A DNA stretch of 64,000 nucleotides from Streptantibioticus parmotrematis (GCF_019890615.1 NZ_JAINVZ010000013.1:124001-188000), one strand, 5' to 3'. Shown: positions 1-9,538, counted from the first letter of the stretch. A program made the numbers and translations. Notes: a model not told the origin generated them from the letters alone.

Positions 1-513
1 ACACGATGGATTGTGTGGCTCCGCGGCCGTGGGGTGTACCACGGATGTCCAGTTGTCTTGATAGCACCGCGTGTGTCGACCCGCCAGCCCCTTGGCGTGG
101 GCCGCGATAGACGTTGCTGAGACGGCGACACATGGCGTGTGATGGCTTGACAGGAGAAGGCACACCGCTGCTGAACTGCGGTAACACCGTTGACTTCTGG
201 GGGCATGGGCAGGGGCTATCGCGTGTGCGTGCCATTACGGGTCGTCAAGACGGGTACGCAGAGGCGGACAGATCGGGGACGTGGTCCCTGTACCAGCCGC
301 AGGGTGATACTGCGAAGATGCCGACCGATGGTCACCAAAGCGCCGATCATGCTTGTCGCGTCGCTGTTTGAGTGGCCTCCGGCTGGGCTTGCGCGCCGAT
401 CTGTGTGCGCCGTTCATGGGAAATACGGAAACGCATGGTTAGCTCCGCTGGATCTACTCGCCGGCCAGCGAGACGGACTATCCGAGTCCGGGGGAGCGGG
501 AAGGGAGTGCAGG
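1..513. other. Left-edge stretch without a convincing gene
   Basis: Short overlapping open frames exist on both strands, but none has a good ribosome site or a recognisable product. I see no RNA gene or clear repeat here. Confidence 0.4.
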
Positions 514-762
514 ATGGTTCGGACCCACGAGTCGCTCGTAGCCAAGTGGGCGGAGAACACTGTGGTCGGCGACGACGGATTCCGCGCGAGTGAAGCCGAG
601 GCGGTGGTGCCGGCGCTCGGTGCCACCGAGGTGAAGATTGTCACCCCGCGAGAGACGCCGACCGCCTGGTGGATCGGCCATCACGTGGTCGAAGAACGGC
701 AACCGGGTGTGAGTGCCCGCCGTGGGCTCTCCGTTGCGGAGCTGCTGAGCCACCTCGGTTGA
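514..762 (+). CDS. Small hypothetical protein (82 aa)
   Basis: An ATG at 514 lies a few bases after a purine-rich GGGAG sequence. The 82-residue product is hydrophilic and acidic in its first half and ends in a short helical-looking segment (SVAELLSHLG). I do not recognise a family. The frame extends upstream to 190, but that extension is arginine-rich and looks non-coding, so I start at 514. It precedes the HTTM/hydrolase gene by about 115 bases on the same strand. A spurious frame cannot be excluded. Confidence 0.4.
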   Translation: MVRTHESLVAKWAENTVVGDDGFRASEAEAVVPALGATEVKIVTPRETPTAWWIGHHVVEERQPGVSARRGLSVAELLSHLG

Positions 763-878
763 CGGCCGCGCCCAGGATTCCACTACCACCCCACCTGCGG
801 TGCCGGGGTCTTGGGCGTGCATGCACCCATGCGAGAGGGACCGCCCAGCCCCAGCCTTCACCACCTCGGGAGACACTT

Positions 879-2768
879 ATGGGCTTCGGCGACGACCTCG
901 ACGCCGTGCTGCGCAAGGCGGAAGTGCTCACCTCCGTAGGTCAATTGATCGGAGCCCTTGAGCAGCTTTCGGCGCCCGTGGAACTGGCGCCGGGTGGTTT
1001 CCTCGCATGGGACGTCGGCCGGTACGCTCTTCCACGCTCCTGGGCACCCGCGGTGCCGGCCTTGGATCGCCTCTTCGGCCATCCCCAGGTGCTGGGCCTT
1101 GTCGTTGCGCGGGGCGCCGCCGCGCTGGGGCTTCTGGCACCCCGTATCGGCCGCCCGGCCAGGGCAGCGCTATCGTCCGCGATGTGTCTGACGTCGTACG
1201 GCCTGCAGGCCCGCACTCGATACGGGTTCGACGGGTCCGACCCTCTGGCCTTCGTTACCTACGCCTGCGCGGCGTTGGAGAAGGCGAGTGGCGGTGACCG
1301 GCGAGCCAGGGAGGCAGTGGTGGCCTTCCTAGCGGCCCAGGCTTGCCTGTCCTACGCCACGTCCGGGGCGGCGAAGCTGGCTTCCCCGGTGTGGCGGGAC
1401 GGGTCAGCCATTCCGCGGATCTTCCGCACTGAGGCCCTCGGCGACGCCTTTCTCCACCGGGCGGTACGTGATCGACCGTGGCTCGCGAAGACGCTCTCCT
1501 GGTCGACCATCGCCGGCGAACTGGCCTTTCCTCTCGTGCTTGTGGCGCCCCGCCCGGTCGCCCGAGCCATCCTCGCTGCCGGCCTGGCGTTTCACCTCGG
1601 CAACGCGCGCTTCATGGGACTCAACCGTTTCGTCTGGTCTTATTGCGCGACGTACCCGGCCATCGCGCATGTGTCGCGTTCGCTTGGACCTCCAGGCAGC
1701 AGGCGGAGGTGGGAAATTGCGCCAGCCGTCGGTCTCGCGGTACGGGCAGGACGTCCCGTAGGCGTAGCGGAGGCCTCGTCACGCGGTATGCCGCCCTGCG
1801 GTGCCGTTGCCGCGCTCGCCCTTCTGACATGTGCGGGGGCCGGCGCCGCCGCGATACGGCTGGCGCGGACACAACGGATCGCCCGGGCGCATTCAGCGCC
1901 CGGCAGGATGGTGCGCTTCGGTCACCGCGACGTACATGTTCTCGCGGACACGGGCTCGGACGGTCCGACTGTGGTGTTCGAGAGTGGGATGGCCTGCCCC
2001 GTCACAGCCTGGTCGTGGGTGCTCCGCGGTCTCGGCCCCGATGTCAACTATGTGGCCTACGACCGGCCCGGCCTTGGCTGGAGCGCACCGGCCCGTTGGG
2101 CGCGGGACGCTGAGTGGAACACTGAGGCGCTGGTCGCGTTGCTCGCTCGGGTGGGAGCGAAGCCGCCCTTTCTCCTGGTGGGGCATTCGGTAGGCGGAGT
2201 ATTGATTCGCTGCTTTGCGCGTCGTCACCTGGAGTTGGTTTGCGGCCTGGTGTTCGTCGACTCCTCACACCCCGAGCAACTTCACCGTTCCGCCGGACAG
2301 CGGGAGACGCTCCCCTGGGTTCGGCAGCGGTTAACCACCCAGTGGATTCAAGCAGTTATCGGCGCATCGACTGCGGGTCAAGCCGACGCATCAGTAACTG
2401 GTCCCTTCAGCTACCTGCCGGGCGAGACCGCAGGGATGACCGAAGCGCGCATGTCTGTGCCCGCAACTTGGTGGTCCGCCGGCCGGGAATTGCGCCAATG
2501 GAGCCGCTCCTGGTCGCACGACGCCTCGCGGCTCAAGACATTGTCGTCGACTCCGGTAGCGGTGCTGACGGCGGGGCGAACGGCCCTTTCGGATCCGGCT
2601 CACCTGGGGCTTCAGCGAGAACTGGTCGAGTTGTCGACGTTGGGACGGCACGACATCGTAGCCGGCGCAGGGCACAACACCCTGGTGACTCGTAAGGAGT
2701 ACGCCGAACGTGTGGTTGCCAGCATCAAGTGGGCTCTGGCCCAGAACACGGCGGACATCCATGCTTGA
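879..2768 (+). CDS. HTTM-domain membrane protein fused to alpha/beta hydrolase
   Basis: This is a 629-residue fusion. The N-terminal half (about residues 1-300) has several hydrophobic segments and the signature of HTTM proteins (vitamin-K-carboxylase-like membrane domain): an AAKL...WRDG segment, then hydrophobic helices ending in FHLGNARFMGLNRF. After another membrane segment (around residue 315), the C-terminal half is an alpha/beta hydrolase. It has the nucleophile elbow GHSVGG and a late AGAGHN that supplies the catalytic His. The start at 879 follows CGGGAGA; the open frame runs further upstream but the extension is implausible. A TTA leucine codon at 2331-2333 would make translation bldA-dependent. 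It overlaps or abuts the DUF5819-like gene downstream, so the two probably form a pair. The substrate is unknown; the layout places the hydrolase next to the membrane. Confidence 0.75.
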   Translation: MGFGDDLDAVLRKAEVLTSVGQLIGALEQLSAPVELAPGGFLAWDVGRYALPRSWAPAVPALDRLFGHPQVLGLVVARGAAALGLLAPRIGRPARAALSSAMCLTSYGLQARTRYGFDGSDPLAFVTYACAALEKASGGDRRAREAVVAFLAAQACLSYATSGAAKLASPVWRDGSAIPRIFRTEALGDAFLHRAVRDRPWLAKTLSWSTIAGELAFPLVLVAPRPVARAILAAGLAFHLGNARFMGLNRFVWSYCATYPAIAHVSRSLGPPGSRRRWEIAPAVGLAVRAGRPVGVAEASSRGMPPCGAVAALALLTCAGAGAAAIRLARTQRIARAHSAPGRMVRFGHRDVHVLADTGSDGPTVVFESGMACPVTAWSWVLRGLGPDVNYVAYDRPGLGWSAPARWARDAEWNTEALVALLARVGAKPPFLLVGHSVGGVLIRCFARRHLELVCGLVFVDSSHPEQLHRSAGQRETLPWVRQRLTTQWIQAVIGASTAGQADASVTGPFSYLPGETAGMTEARMSVPATWWSAGRELRQWSRSWSHDASRLKTLSSTPVAVLTAGRTALSDPAHLGLQRELVELSTLGRHDIVAGAGHNTLVTRKEYAERVVASIKWALAQNTADIHA

Positions 2769-2834
2769 CCCGGACGGACCTCCTGTCCTCAGCCCCCAGC
2801 CGACGCGCCCCTTCGCCGGTACGGGCTGTACGGG

Positions 2835-3326
2835 TTGCTGCTCATCTGGTTCGGGTTCACGGTGGCGCAGCAGTTTCGTAAGCAGCCACAGTGGCTCGGT
2901 GCGGTCGACCCGGGGCACGCCCTGTTTCCGGTCTCTACGTACTTCGCTCCCAATCCGGCGGCCGAGGACATCCACCTCCTCGTCAGACACCAGTTGACAG
3001 ACGGCGCCACCACCCCGTGGCGCGAATACCCGGTGATCCAGCGGCGGTCGCTGCGGCAAATGGTCTGGCATCCCGGCCGACGGGCCGAAAAGGCCCTCCT
3101 CGACTTGTCCTCCGACCTCACGTCGGTATTGCGTGGTGAGCGGCGTGAGGAGTTCGTGCAGACCTCGATCCCGTATCTCACGCTGTTGAGTGTCGTCTCT
3201 CACCGCTGTCCGGCTCCCGAGGGCGCCGAACGCGTGCAGTTCCAACTCGTGGCGTCCCCCGGTCGGGAAAGGACCGAGGAGCCTCGCAGTATCTTGGCAT
3301 CTACGTTCCACAACCTACCGAAGTAG
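2835..3326 (+). CDS. DUF5819-like membrane-anchored protein, start uncertain
   Basis: The product has an N-terminal hydrophobic helix (LLIWFGFTV) and then a soluble domain with a FAPNP motif followed by a tryptophan/arginine-rich region. This resembles DUF5819 proteins, which I recall as frequent neighbours of HTTM proteins in actinomycetes. The TTG at 2835 lies inside the hydrophobic helix and is unlikely to be the true start. An ATG at 2761 overlaps the preceding stop but is in a different frame, and joining it to this frame needs a one-base shift near 2818. So either an indel is present or a non-standard start is used. No catalytic residues are apparent. It is probably a partner of the upstream membrane/hydrolase fusion. 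Confidence 0.55.
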   Translation: MLLIWFGFTVAQQFRKQPQWLGAVDPGHALFPVSTYFAPNPAAEDIHLLVRHQLTDGATTPWREYPVIQRRSLRQMVWHPGRRAEKALLDLSSDLTSVLRGERREEFVQTSIPYLTLLSVVSHRCPAPEGAERVQFQLVASPGRERTEEPRSILASTFHNLPK

Positions 3327-3635
3327 GCGGATGCGCGAAGCGCGACTCAAAGGCAGGCCCGAGGCCTTTGGCGTAGAAGACGGACGAAGTCGGCCCTGAG
3401 CTGCTCACCGCTTTCCGATGACCGAAAACGTCGTGAATCAGGTCTCCGCCTCGCCGTCGCCCCAACCCGACGCCACGTCTTTGTCCCGTACTTGAGACGC
3501 TTCTCGCGAGCGGAGCCCCGAGCACACCAAACGATCGCCGCAGGAGGCCGGAACGGCCGGGTACGTACGGTGACGGAACGCTCTCGTTCACCCTGGCCCT
3601 GGCCCGAACTCAGTTCGGCGAAGAGGCAGATGCCT
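3327..3635. other. Intergenic stretch before the insertion sequence
   Basis: No convincing gene is seen on either strand. It lies between the DUF5819-like gene and the left end of the IS. Confidence 0.4.
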
Positions 3636-3638
3636 TTA

Positions 3639-4505
3639 GACCGTGTCCTACGTGGTGAGGCGGCCGTTTGGTCTCGGCATGGGGCGGGGTACGTGGAGTT
3701 GGATTGTTCCGGACGGGCTGTGGGAGATCGCGAAGCCGCTGATCCCGCCGTCGAAGGTGCGGCCACAAGGCAGCGGAACACAGGACACCCCTGATGAGAC
3801 GCTGTTCGCGGCCATCATCTACGTGCTGGTCAGCGGCTGCGCCTGGCGCCAACTACCTCCCTGTTTCGGCATATCGAAGTCGACTGCCCACCGTCGGTTC
3901 CTCATCTGGTCGCGAGCCGGCCTCTGGGGACGACTACACGAGGCCGTGCTGCATCGGCTCGACGATGCCAGCCTCATCGACGTCACCCGCGTCGTCCTGG
4001 ACATCGTCCACGTAAGGGCTAAAAAAGGGGCGAACACACAGGCCCGAGCCCCGTGGACCGGGGCAAGCCGGGTTCCAAGATGCACATCCTGTCGGACGCG
4101 AACGGACTGCCCCTGGTCGTCGGCGTCTCGGCCGGCAACACCCACGACAGCGAAAGGCTGAAGCCCATGGTCGAAGGTCACCAAACGAGACACGACCCCC
4201 ACCGCGGCCGCCACTTCAAGCCCCAGCGCCTCCACGCGGAGAAAGCCTATAACCGCGCCGACCTGCGGAAATGGTTACGTGGCAAACGCATCGGAGTACG
4301 GATCGCTCGCAAAGGCACCGAATCCAGCGAACGATTGGGCCGCCGCCGTTGGGTCATCGAGCGAACAATGTCCTGGCTATCCGGCTACCCAAGCTTGAGC
4401 CCTCGTTACGAGCGCGATCCCCGCAACTACCTGGCCTTTCTCGGCCTCGCTGCCGCCCTGTGCTGCTCCAAACGACTCGTCCGCCTCACCACGTAGGACA
4501 CGGTC
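3639..4505 (+). mobile_element. Complete IS5-family insertion sequence with TTA target duplication
   Basis: The ends form inverted repeats that begin GACCGTGTCCTACGTGGTGA at 3639 and match the reverse complement ending at 4505 over at least 25 bases. The element is flanked by a direct TTA (3636-3638 and 4506-4508), the type of three-base duplication expected of IS5-group elements. It carries one transposase in two overlapping frames. The right copy of TTA is only one base from the stop codon of the minus-strand adenylating enzyme, so the insertion spared that gene. Intact ends and duplication suggest a recent insertion. Confidence 0.9.
3643..4496 (+). CDS. IS5-family transposase, two frames joined by -1 frameshifting
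   Basis: The first frame (3643-4161) encodes the N-terminal part with the DUF4096-like start (WSWIVPDGLWEIAKPLIPP) and CAWRQLPPCFG. The second frame (4053-4496) encodes the DDE part, with GKPGSKMHILSD, NTHDSERL and the C-terminal RRRWVIERTMSWL that carries the catalytic Glu. The second frame lies at -1 relative to the first. The run GCTAAAAAAGGGG at 4018-4030 sits at the expected change point and is a plausible slippery site. Fusion would give a DDE transposase of about 285 residues. No internal stop interrupts this arrangement, so the element may still be active. Confidence 0.85.
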
Positions 4506-4509
4506 TTAT

Positions 4510-5589
4510 TCAGTACACCCCTTCGATGACCGGCTCTTCCTCAAACCGTTCAACCGGAGCGATGTCGGCGACCGAGTCTCCGGTCTGACCGCGAGGTGGA
4601 CGCACTCGCGTCGCCAAATCCCGTTCCAAATTGTTCGGCAGGAACGCGCTCTTGCTCACGTGGCTCATGACCACCTGGCCGCGCTCCCCGTAGGGCACCA
4701 CTTCACGTGTTGCCGGGTCCACCACAGAGAGGGAGACAAAGGGCGAGTTGGTGTCGAACACACACGGATCCTGGACACCGAGGCCGTGGCGCTCGTCACT
4801 GGCACCAAGGATCATGGTGTTTCCGTAGGTGCCGTGCAGCACGATATCCCGGAGTGTCTCGGTCTTGTAGCGCTTGCGTGTCTCCGTGTCCATGTGGGTT
4901 CCCACCCAGACGATCGCCCGCACACTCCGGGTCAGGAGTTCGTGAGTCCGCGGATCACCAACCAGGCGCTCCAAGATGGGAGGCGTGGTCATGAGTACCC
5001 CGATACGCTGGCTGCTGAGCAGGGTCACGACCTGATCGACGAGATGATCCACGTAGGCGTCAGCCTCGGTTCCACCCCTGCTGATCAGCTTCTTCACCCA
5101 GCGAGGGTCGACATCGATGGTGAAGCAATGACCGCCGCGTTCCATAGCCTGCCTGTGCGCGAAGTGGCCGACGCCGTGCGGACCGCTTGGTGCGGTGCTG
5201 AGCCAGTTGACACCGCGTGGCACTCCCTGAGCGTCAAGATTCGCGTGAGTCCACGCCAAGTTCTGCCGCGCCCAGTCTTCGGAGTACGGGATCCGCTTCG
5301 GGGCGCCGACTGTGCCGCCGGTTTCAAAGATTCCGACGATGTCGTTCACGCTGTCGTAACCCCGGGGAATCAAGTCCTCTGCCGCGACATCCCGCAGCTC
5401 CGCCGTCACATTCGGGAAGAGTGTGAGATGGTCATACGACGTGATGTCGACCAGTGGATCGAACGAAAGCCGTTTTGCACGGTCGAGCCAGAAGCGGGAA
5501 CCTGTCTCTTCGGAGAAGTGCCACCGCATCGCGGTCTTGAGGAATTCGTCCGGTTCGGGGTGCAGATCCGAAAGAATGTCAAACAGCAT
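4510..5589 (-). CDS. EhpF/PaaK-like adenylating enzyme (aryl carboxylate activation)
   Basis: The 359-residue product has the adenylate-forming signature FETGGTVGAPKRIPY near residue 90 and a later HGTYGNTMILGASDE segment typical of the PaaK/LuxE branch of the ANL superfamily. It lacks most of the C-terminal lid domain. Its length and layout match EhpF, which activates griseoluteic acid in phenazine tailoring. It should form an acyl-adenylate or thioester from an aromatic acid. It overlaps the end of the MIO lyase gene by 11 bases in the same operon, so its substrate is likely the cinnamate-type or beta-amino acid made by that enzyme, or its oxidised product. The IS lies immediately past its stop codon, so any downstream operon member would now be separated. 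Confidence 0.7.
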   Translation of the reverse strand: MLFDILSDLHPEPDEFLKTAMRWHFSEETGSRFWLDRAKRLSFDPLVDITSYDHLTLFPNVTAELRDVAAEDLIPRGYDSVNDIVGIFETGGTVGAPKRIPYSEDWARQNLAWTHANLDAQGVPRGVNWLSTAPSGPHGVGHFAHRQAMERGGHCFTIDVDPRWVKKLISRGGTEADAYVDHLVDQVVTLLSSQRIGVLMTTPPILERLVGDPRTHELLTRSVRAIVWVGTHMDTETRKRYKTETLRDIVLHGTYGNTMILGASDERHGLGVQDPCVFDTNSPFVSLSVVDPATREVVPYGERGQVVMSHVSKSAFLPNNLERDLATRVRPPRGQTGDSVADIAPVERFEEEPVIEGVY

Positions 5590-7183
5590 CTTCAGTCTCC
5601 CAGCACTCCGTGACGATTTCGGTCAGCTGATTTCCACGTAGGAGGATCAGCAGCGAGTTTATGTCGTTTTCCATCGCCCGATCTTCTCCGACGAACGGAA
5701 CTCTTTCGCGGACAGTCGCATGCACCTTGTGAATCATAGGTGCGGAACGTTCCGCCCCTCGAAGGTCCAGTGCCTGACACAACGCCAGTAGATGGATCGC
5801 CACCACTTCTTCCACCAGTTGAGCCAAATAAAAGGCGTCTCTGGCCGCGATGGCGGACATGCTTACCTTGTCCTGATTGTGTGCTTCGGTGGAGCGTGAG
5901 AATATGCCTGCCGGAGCGCTTTGTTTCAAAGCTTCCGCAGTTATGGCGGAGCATGCTATCTGCATGCCCTTGAATCCGTGATGCAGGCCGGCCCGCCATT
6001 CATCTGATTCGAACGCCGGTACGAGGTTGGGTGTGAGCCCGTTGTTGAACTTCTCGTCCACAACGTGGGCCAATTGCCTGTCGAGCAGATCCGCTACGTT
6101 CGCGAGAGCCGTCTTGAGGGAGTCCATGGCCTGAGCTACATGGCCTCCGTAGAAATTTCCTCCGCTGTGTGCCAAGCCTGTCTGGGGCTCGAAAAGAGGA
6201 TTGTCGTTCGAGGAATTCACCTCGATTTCCAACCAATTTGATACCCAGTCAAGGGTGTCGCGCAGTACGCCGGTGACGTGTGGGGCGCAACGAATCGAGT
6301 ATCGATCTTGAATCGACCTCGGAAGCAGGGCGTAGTCGTGCCCATCGAGCCCCCCGGCCAACTCGGCCACCTGCTCCGAGGTCATAGAAAGACGTGACCC
6401 CTGCAGAAGACGGCGTATGGCGGCTGCAGACTCCCTCTGGCCCGCATGAGGCTTAGCGGTATGAATGAAGTCTGTAAAATGTCCGCGATTTCCCAGTACC
6501 GCCTCCGAGGTCATCGCAGAACAAATATCGGCCAGCTTCGCCAATTTCCTGGCCTTGATCACAGCCAATGTGGCGAACGCAGAGGAAAAGGAAGTTCCAT
6601 TTATGAGAGCGAGGCCTTCCTTCGCTTCGAGGTCAATGGGGCTCAAACCGGAACGCGAAAGCAGTTCTGCTGCGCTCGTACGCTTCCCACGGTGGTCGAC
6701 CTCCCCTTCTCCCAGAAGTGCTGACCCCACATAGCAAAGCGGAACGAGATCCCCGCTGGCGCCGACGGATCCGCGCTCTGGTATTCTCGGCAGGGCGTCG
6801 TTCGTCAAATGCCAGAGCAGCCTGGACACGACTTCCGGGCGAATCCCAGAATTGCCCTTAGCGAGGCAGTTCGCCCGTATGAGCAGAGTGCCGCGCACGA
6901 CCTCGGGAGGCGTGTCATGGCCTGTACCGTTGACGTGATAACGGATCAAGTTGCGCTGGAGTTCTGCCGTCTTGCTTGCAGCGATGTGCCTGGTGACACT
7001 GTCTCCGAATCCCGTGCTGACGCCGTAGATGACTTGACCGCTGCTTACCAGCTTCTCCTTGAGGTCGCGCGACCTCATCATGGCCTGCATCGCGGCCTTG
7101 GAGATGGTGACGTCGGCCTTTCCGCAGGCCACGGTTTCGACATCGGATATGGTGAGGCTGCTACCGTCAAGTACAATCGACAT
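5579..7183 (-). CDS. MIO-type aromatic amino acid ammonia-lyase or 2,3-aminomutase
   Basis: This 534-residue protein has the family features in order: catalytic Tyr53 in YGVSTGFG, the MIO-forming Ala142-Ser143-Gly144 in GSVGASGDLVPL, the NGTSFSSA helix start, and SSNDNPLF near residue 340. It should remove ammonia from, or shift the amino group of, an aromatic amino acid. At the known substrate-selectivity pair it has Tyr82-His83. That differs from the Ser-His of histidine lyases and the His-Leu of tyrosine lyases, so substrate and lyase/mutase outcome cannot be assigned. ATG 7183 follows AAAGGGGAT; the open frame extends 47 residues further upstream but that part looks non-coding. It lies between the Rieske oxygenase and the adenylating enzyme, which suggests a three-step aryl-acid pathway. 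Confidence 0.85.
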   Translation of the reverse strand: MSIVLDGSSLTISDVETVACGKADVTISKAAMQAMMRSRDLKEKLVSSGQVIYGVSTGFGDSVTRHIAASKTAELQRNLIRYHVNGTGHDTPPEVVRGTLLIRANCLAKGNSGIRPEVVSRLLWHLTNDALPRIPERGSVGASGDLVPLCYVGSALLGEGEVDHRGKRTSAAELLSRSGLSPIDLEAKEGLALINGTSFSSAFATLAVIKARKLAKLADICSAMTSEAVLGNRGHFTDFIHTAKPHAGQRESAAAIRRLLQGSRLSMTSEQVAELAGGLDGHDYALLPRSIQDRYSIRCAPHVTGVLRDTLDWVSNWLEIEVNSSNDNPLFEPQTGLAHSGGNFYGGHVAQAMDSLKTALANVADLLDRQLAHVVDEKFNNGLTPNLVPAFESDEWRAGLHHGFKGMQIACSAITAEALKQSAPAGIFSRSTEAHNQDKVSMSAIAARDAFYLAQLVEEVVAIHLLALCQALDLRGAERSAPMIHKVHATVRERVPFVGEDRAMENDINSLLILLRGNQLTEIVTECWETEDAV

Positions 7184-7352
7184 GCGCCGATCCCCTTTCG
7201 TGTGAAGGACACAGGGCGGAGCGGTGGGGCCAGCGCTGCTGGATGGCGACTGGACGCATCCGTTATCGGGCCGGCGGCCACGCACCACTGCAAGGCTGAA
7301 TGGCCCCCTCTGCCCCGTGGACATGCTCGAACTAGTGGCGCAGAGCTCATTT

Positions 7353-8645
7353 CTACGAGGGGGCGATCAAGCCGGGAACGGGTGTTTGTGAGGCGGCGAG
7401 CGGCGCAGTACTCCTCGCCATGGCGAAACGTTGCAGAATCTCGTTCTTGCGCGGGCTGAACCTCGCTTGAGTGGCCGCCATGACGTCAGCTAGGTACGCG
7501 GCACCATTACCGAACTTCTCGTGTTCTTGAGGGAGTTCAATGATGTCGGGTGCGTCACCTCTGTAGACATTCATTGGGTCGCGTCCCGCTGCCACCGCTT
7601 CTATCTGCTCAAAAATGATCTTTCGCAGAAGGATGACACCTGCGTCTACTGTTCCCAGGTGCTCTTTGGTGCGGTCGGCGATCTTTCCCTGCGTCATCCA
7701 TGCCATGATGTCCTGGCCCTCGACATTGTTCAGCAGGAATTCTCCATCTGATGTGCGCCATGGCACCGGGTACGATGTCACTGGCTCCGGCCCAGGTGTC
7801 GCACGGTCTCCAGGCTTGTACGCCGTGTACCACAGTGCCCACGTGGTCTCATCGTCGATGGGCACTCTGATGTGAAAGCTGTAGCTCCCTCCTCCGCCGA
7901 GGCGCAGGAGGTTCGGGAAAACGAGCGGATGGCCGACGGCCCAGTCATCTGCCGTCGGGTTCTGCCCTTCGAGCATCCGGCGCAGAAGTATGCCGTAATC
8001 TGTCCGATCGAAGGCGGTCAGAGCGTTGATCTGGGTGAACATCTCGGGTATTTCGTCGGCGACGCCGCGCGAGGCCAGCCACTGGCTGTACCTTCCGTGC
8101 AACCATGCGACATGGTCGAGATCGACGGCGTTTTCGAGGACCTGTACGAAATTGCACGGTATGACGGCGTGCCCTACGTCACGGATCGCGTCGTCCCAGC
8201 AGAACAAGTCGTACCGGGGAAGCGCGGGTACTGGGTCCGGGCCGATGTATACGAAGATCAGGCCGCCCAGTTCCTGCGCGGAGTACGCCGTCGTTCGCAC
8301 TCGCTCGCGGAACGTGGATTCGGCCGGCTCGCCCGGCTGATGAAGGCATCTGCCTTTTCCGTCGAAGAGCCACCCGTGGTAGGGGCATCGCAGGCCGTGA
8401 TTCTCGACGATGCCCATCGACATGGAGGCGCCGCGATGCGGGCAGCTGTCGGACAGGACGTGCGTAGTACCGTCGCGATACCGAAAGATCGCGAGATCCT
8501 GTCCGAGGAGGCGGACCTTTCGCACGTCAGGGGACTTAAGGTCGTGGGAGAAGGCGACGGGCCACCAGTACCGGCGGAGCATTTCTCCCATAGGTGTACC
8601 CGAGCTGAAGCTTGTCAGGATGCGGTTGCGCTCTTCGGACAGCAT
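7353..8645 (-). CDS. Rieske non-haem iron oxygenase, phthalate-dioxygenase-like
   Basis: The 430-residue product has the Rieske centre ligands CPHRGAS and CPYHGW in its first third. The mononuclear iron site follows in NAVDLDHVAWLHG (around residue 175), giving the two His and the bridging Asp. It resembles single-component-alpha oxygenases of the phthalate 4,5-dioxygenase type. It would hydroxylate or demethylate an aromatic substrate and needs reductase and ferredoxin partners not seen beside it. ATG 8645 follows GGGGG and matches the family's normal N-terminus. An upstream in-frame ATG at 8822 with AAAGGGGAC would add about 59 unusual residues, so the start is not certain. It is the first gene of the minus-strand operon with the MIO lyase. 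Confidence 0.85.
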   Translation of the reverse strand: MLSEERNRILTSFSSGTPMGEMLRRYWWPVAFSHDLKSPDVRKVRLLGQDLAIFRYRDGTTHVLSDSCPHRGASMSMGIVENHGLRCPYHGWLFDGKGRCLHQPGEPAESTFRERVRTTAYSAQELGGLIFVYIGPDPVPALPRYDLFCWDDAIRDVGHAVIPCNFVQVLENAVDLDHVAWLHGRYSQWLASRGVADEIPEMFTQINALTAFDRTDYGILLRRMLEGQNPTADDWAVGHPLVFPNLLRLGGGGSYSFHIRVPIDDETTWALWYTAYKPGDRATPGPEPVTSYPVPWRTSDGEFLLNNVEGQDIMAWMTQGKIADRTKEHLGTVDAGVILLRKIIFEQIEAVAAGRDPMNVYRGDAPDIIELPQEHEKFGNGAAYLADVMAATQARFSPRKNEILQRFAMARSTAPLAASQTPVPGLIAPS

Positions 8646-9064
8646 TGCGAAACCCCCGGTCTCACACGCGGACTTAGTTGCACCGGCATTTCTGCTCGCG
8701 CGAGCTGCGACGTCGTCTCGACAGCGTCTGTCGCATGAACGAACCCGCTGTGCGCCTGTCATGTGCTCTTCGTCACATGGCGGTGCTGGATGTTCGAGAG
8801 GGTAGAGGGGGGCCTGGGACATGTCACGTCCCCTTTTCTCCATCATGTGGTCCCCTTTGAGGGATACGCGCAGTGGGCCCGAGCGCGGGCTCGGCTACGG
8901 CCCGCTTCCCGGCATACGGCCGCGGTGCCGTAACGAGCTCCCGCAAGGTGGGTGGTGAGGCGTTGAGGATGGCGGTGGGCTCGGTGTTCACTTCTGCCGT
9001 GCCGACGTCAGGTCCGCGGTCTGCTGGTGGGACAGCGGTCCAGCGTTGGCTTGGACGATGTTGC
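8646..9064. other. Intergenic stretch upstream of the Rieske gene
   Basis: It includes the possible N-terminal extension of the Rieske gene (to 8822) and about 240 bases with no convincing gene. The operon promoter presumably lies here, but I could not fix -35/-10 boxes. Confidence 0.35.
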
Positions 9065-9430
9065 TCATGTGCTCGCGGCGGCTGTGATGGCGGGGCGAGG
9101 CGCGCCGGTCCTTCCTGTGCGTGATGCCGTGCTCGAGCCGGATGCGTCGTGAGGAATGAGCCTTGCGCTGTCGGTGAGCACCATGGCCTTGACGGCGTTC
9201 TGGTCGCTCTTGCCGCGGTCGACGACCTCACCCAGGGTCCGCAACCGTACGCCGGGACTGAGGGTGCAGCGTCGTTCGGGCGGCAGGGGCCGGAGATCGC
9301 CGACGGCGCGGGTGATGGTCGAGAGGTCGACGCCGAACCAGCACGCGAGCAACGTCGTGTGTGGCCCCGTGGCGCAGGTGCACGAGGGTGGCCAGGAGCC
9401 GGGTCGACGAGGACGCGGCGGCCGTGTGCG
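9065..9430 (-). pseudogene. Remnant of a DDE transposase (left copy)
   Basis: The minus strand reads a degenerate stretch containing LLACWFGVDLSTITRAVGDLRP and SPGVRLRTLGEVVDRGKSDQ. This is the N-terminal helix-turn-helix region of IS5/ISL2-like transposases. The catalytic part is missing. The same segment recurs on the plus strand at 27.8 kb with close DNA identity (for example GTTGCGGACCCTGGGTGAGG in both). The two remnants therefore form an inverted pair around the 9.5-27.3 kb gene block. Confidence 0.6.
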
Positions 9431-9538
9431 TCTGAGTGGGTCGCTCTGGCAGCGTCCGGTGCTCTTCCCGAAGTCCTCGAAGAAGGTGCCAAATCGTCCC
9501 TGAACGGGGACGTGTGAGCGGTGACGTGACGTGAAACT

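Noticed and set aside
4660-5613. Long plus-strand open frame opposite the EhpF-like gene
   Set aside because: Shadow of a real minus-strand gene; no family features.
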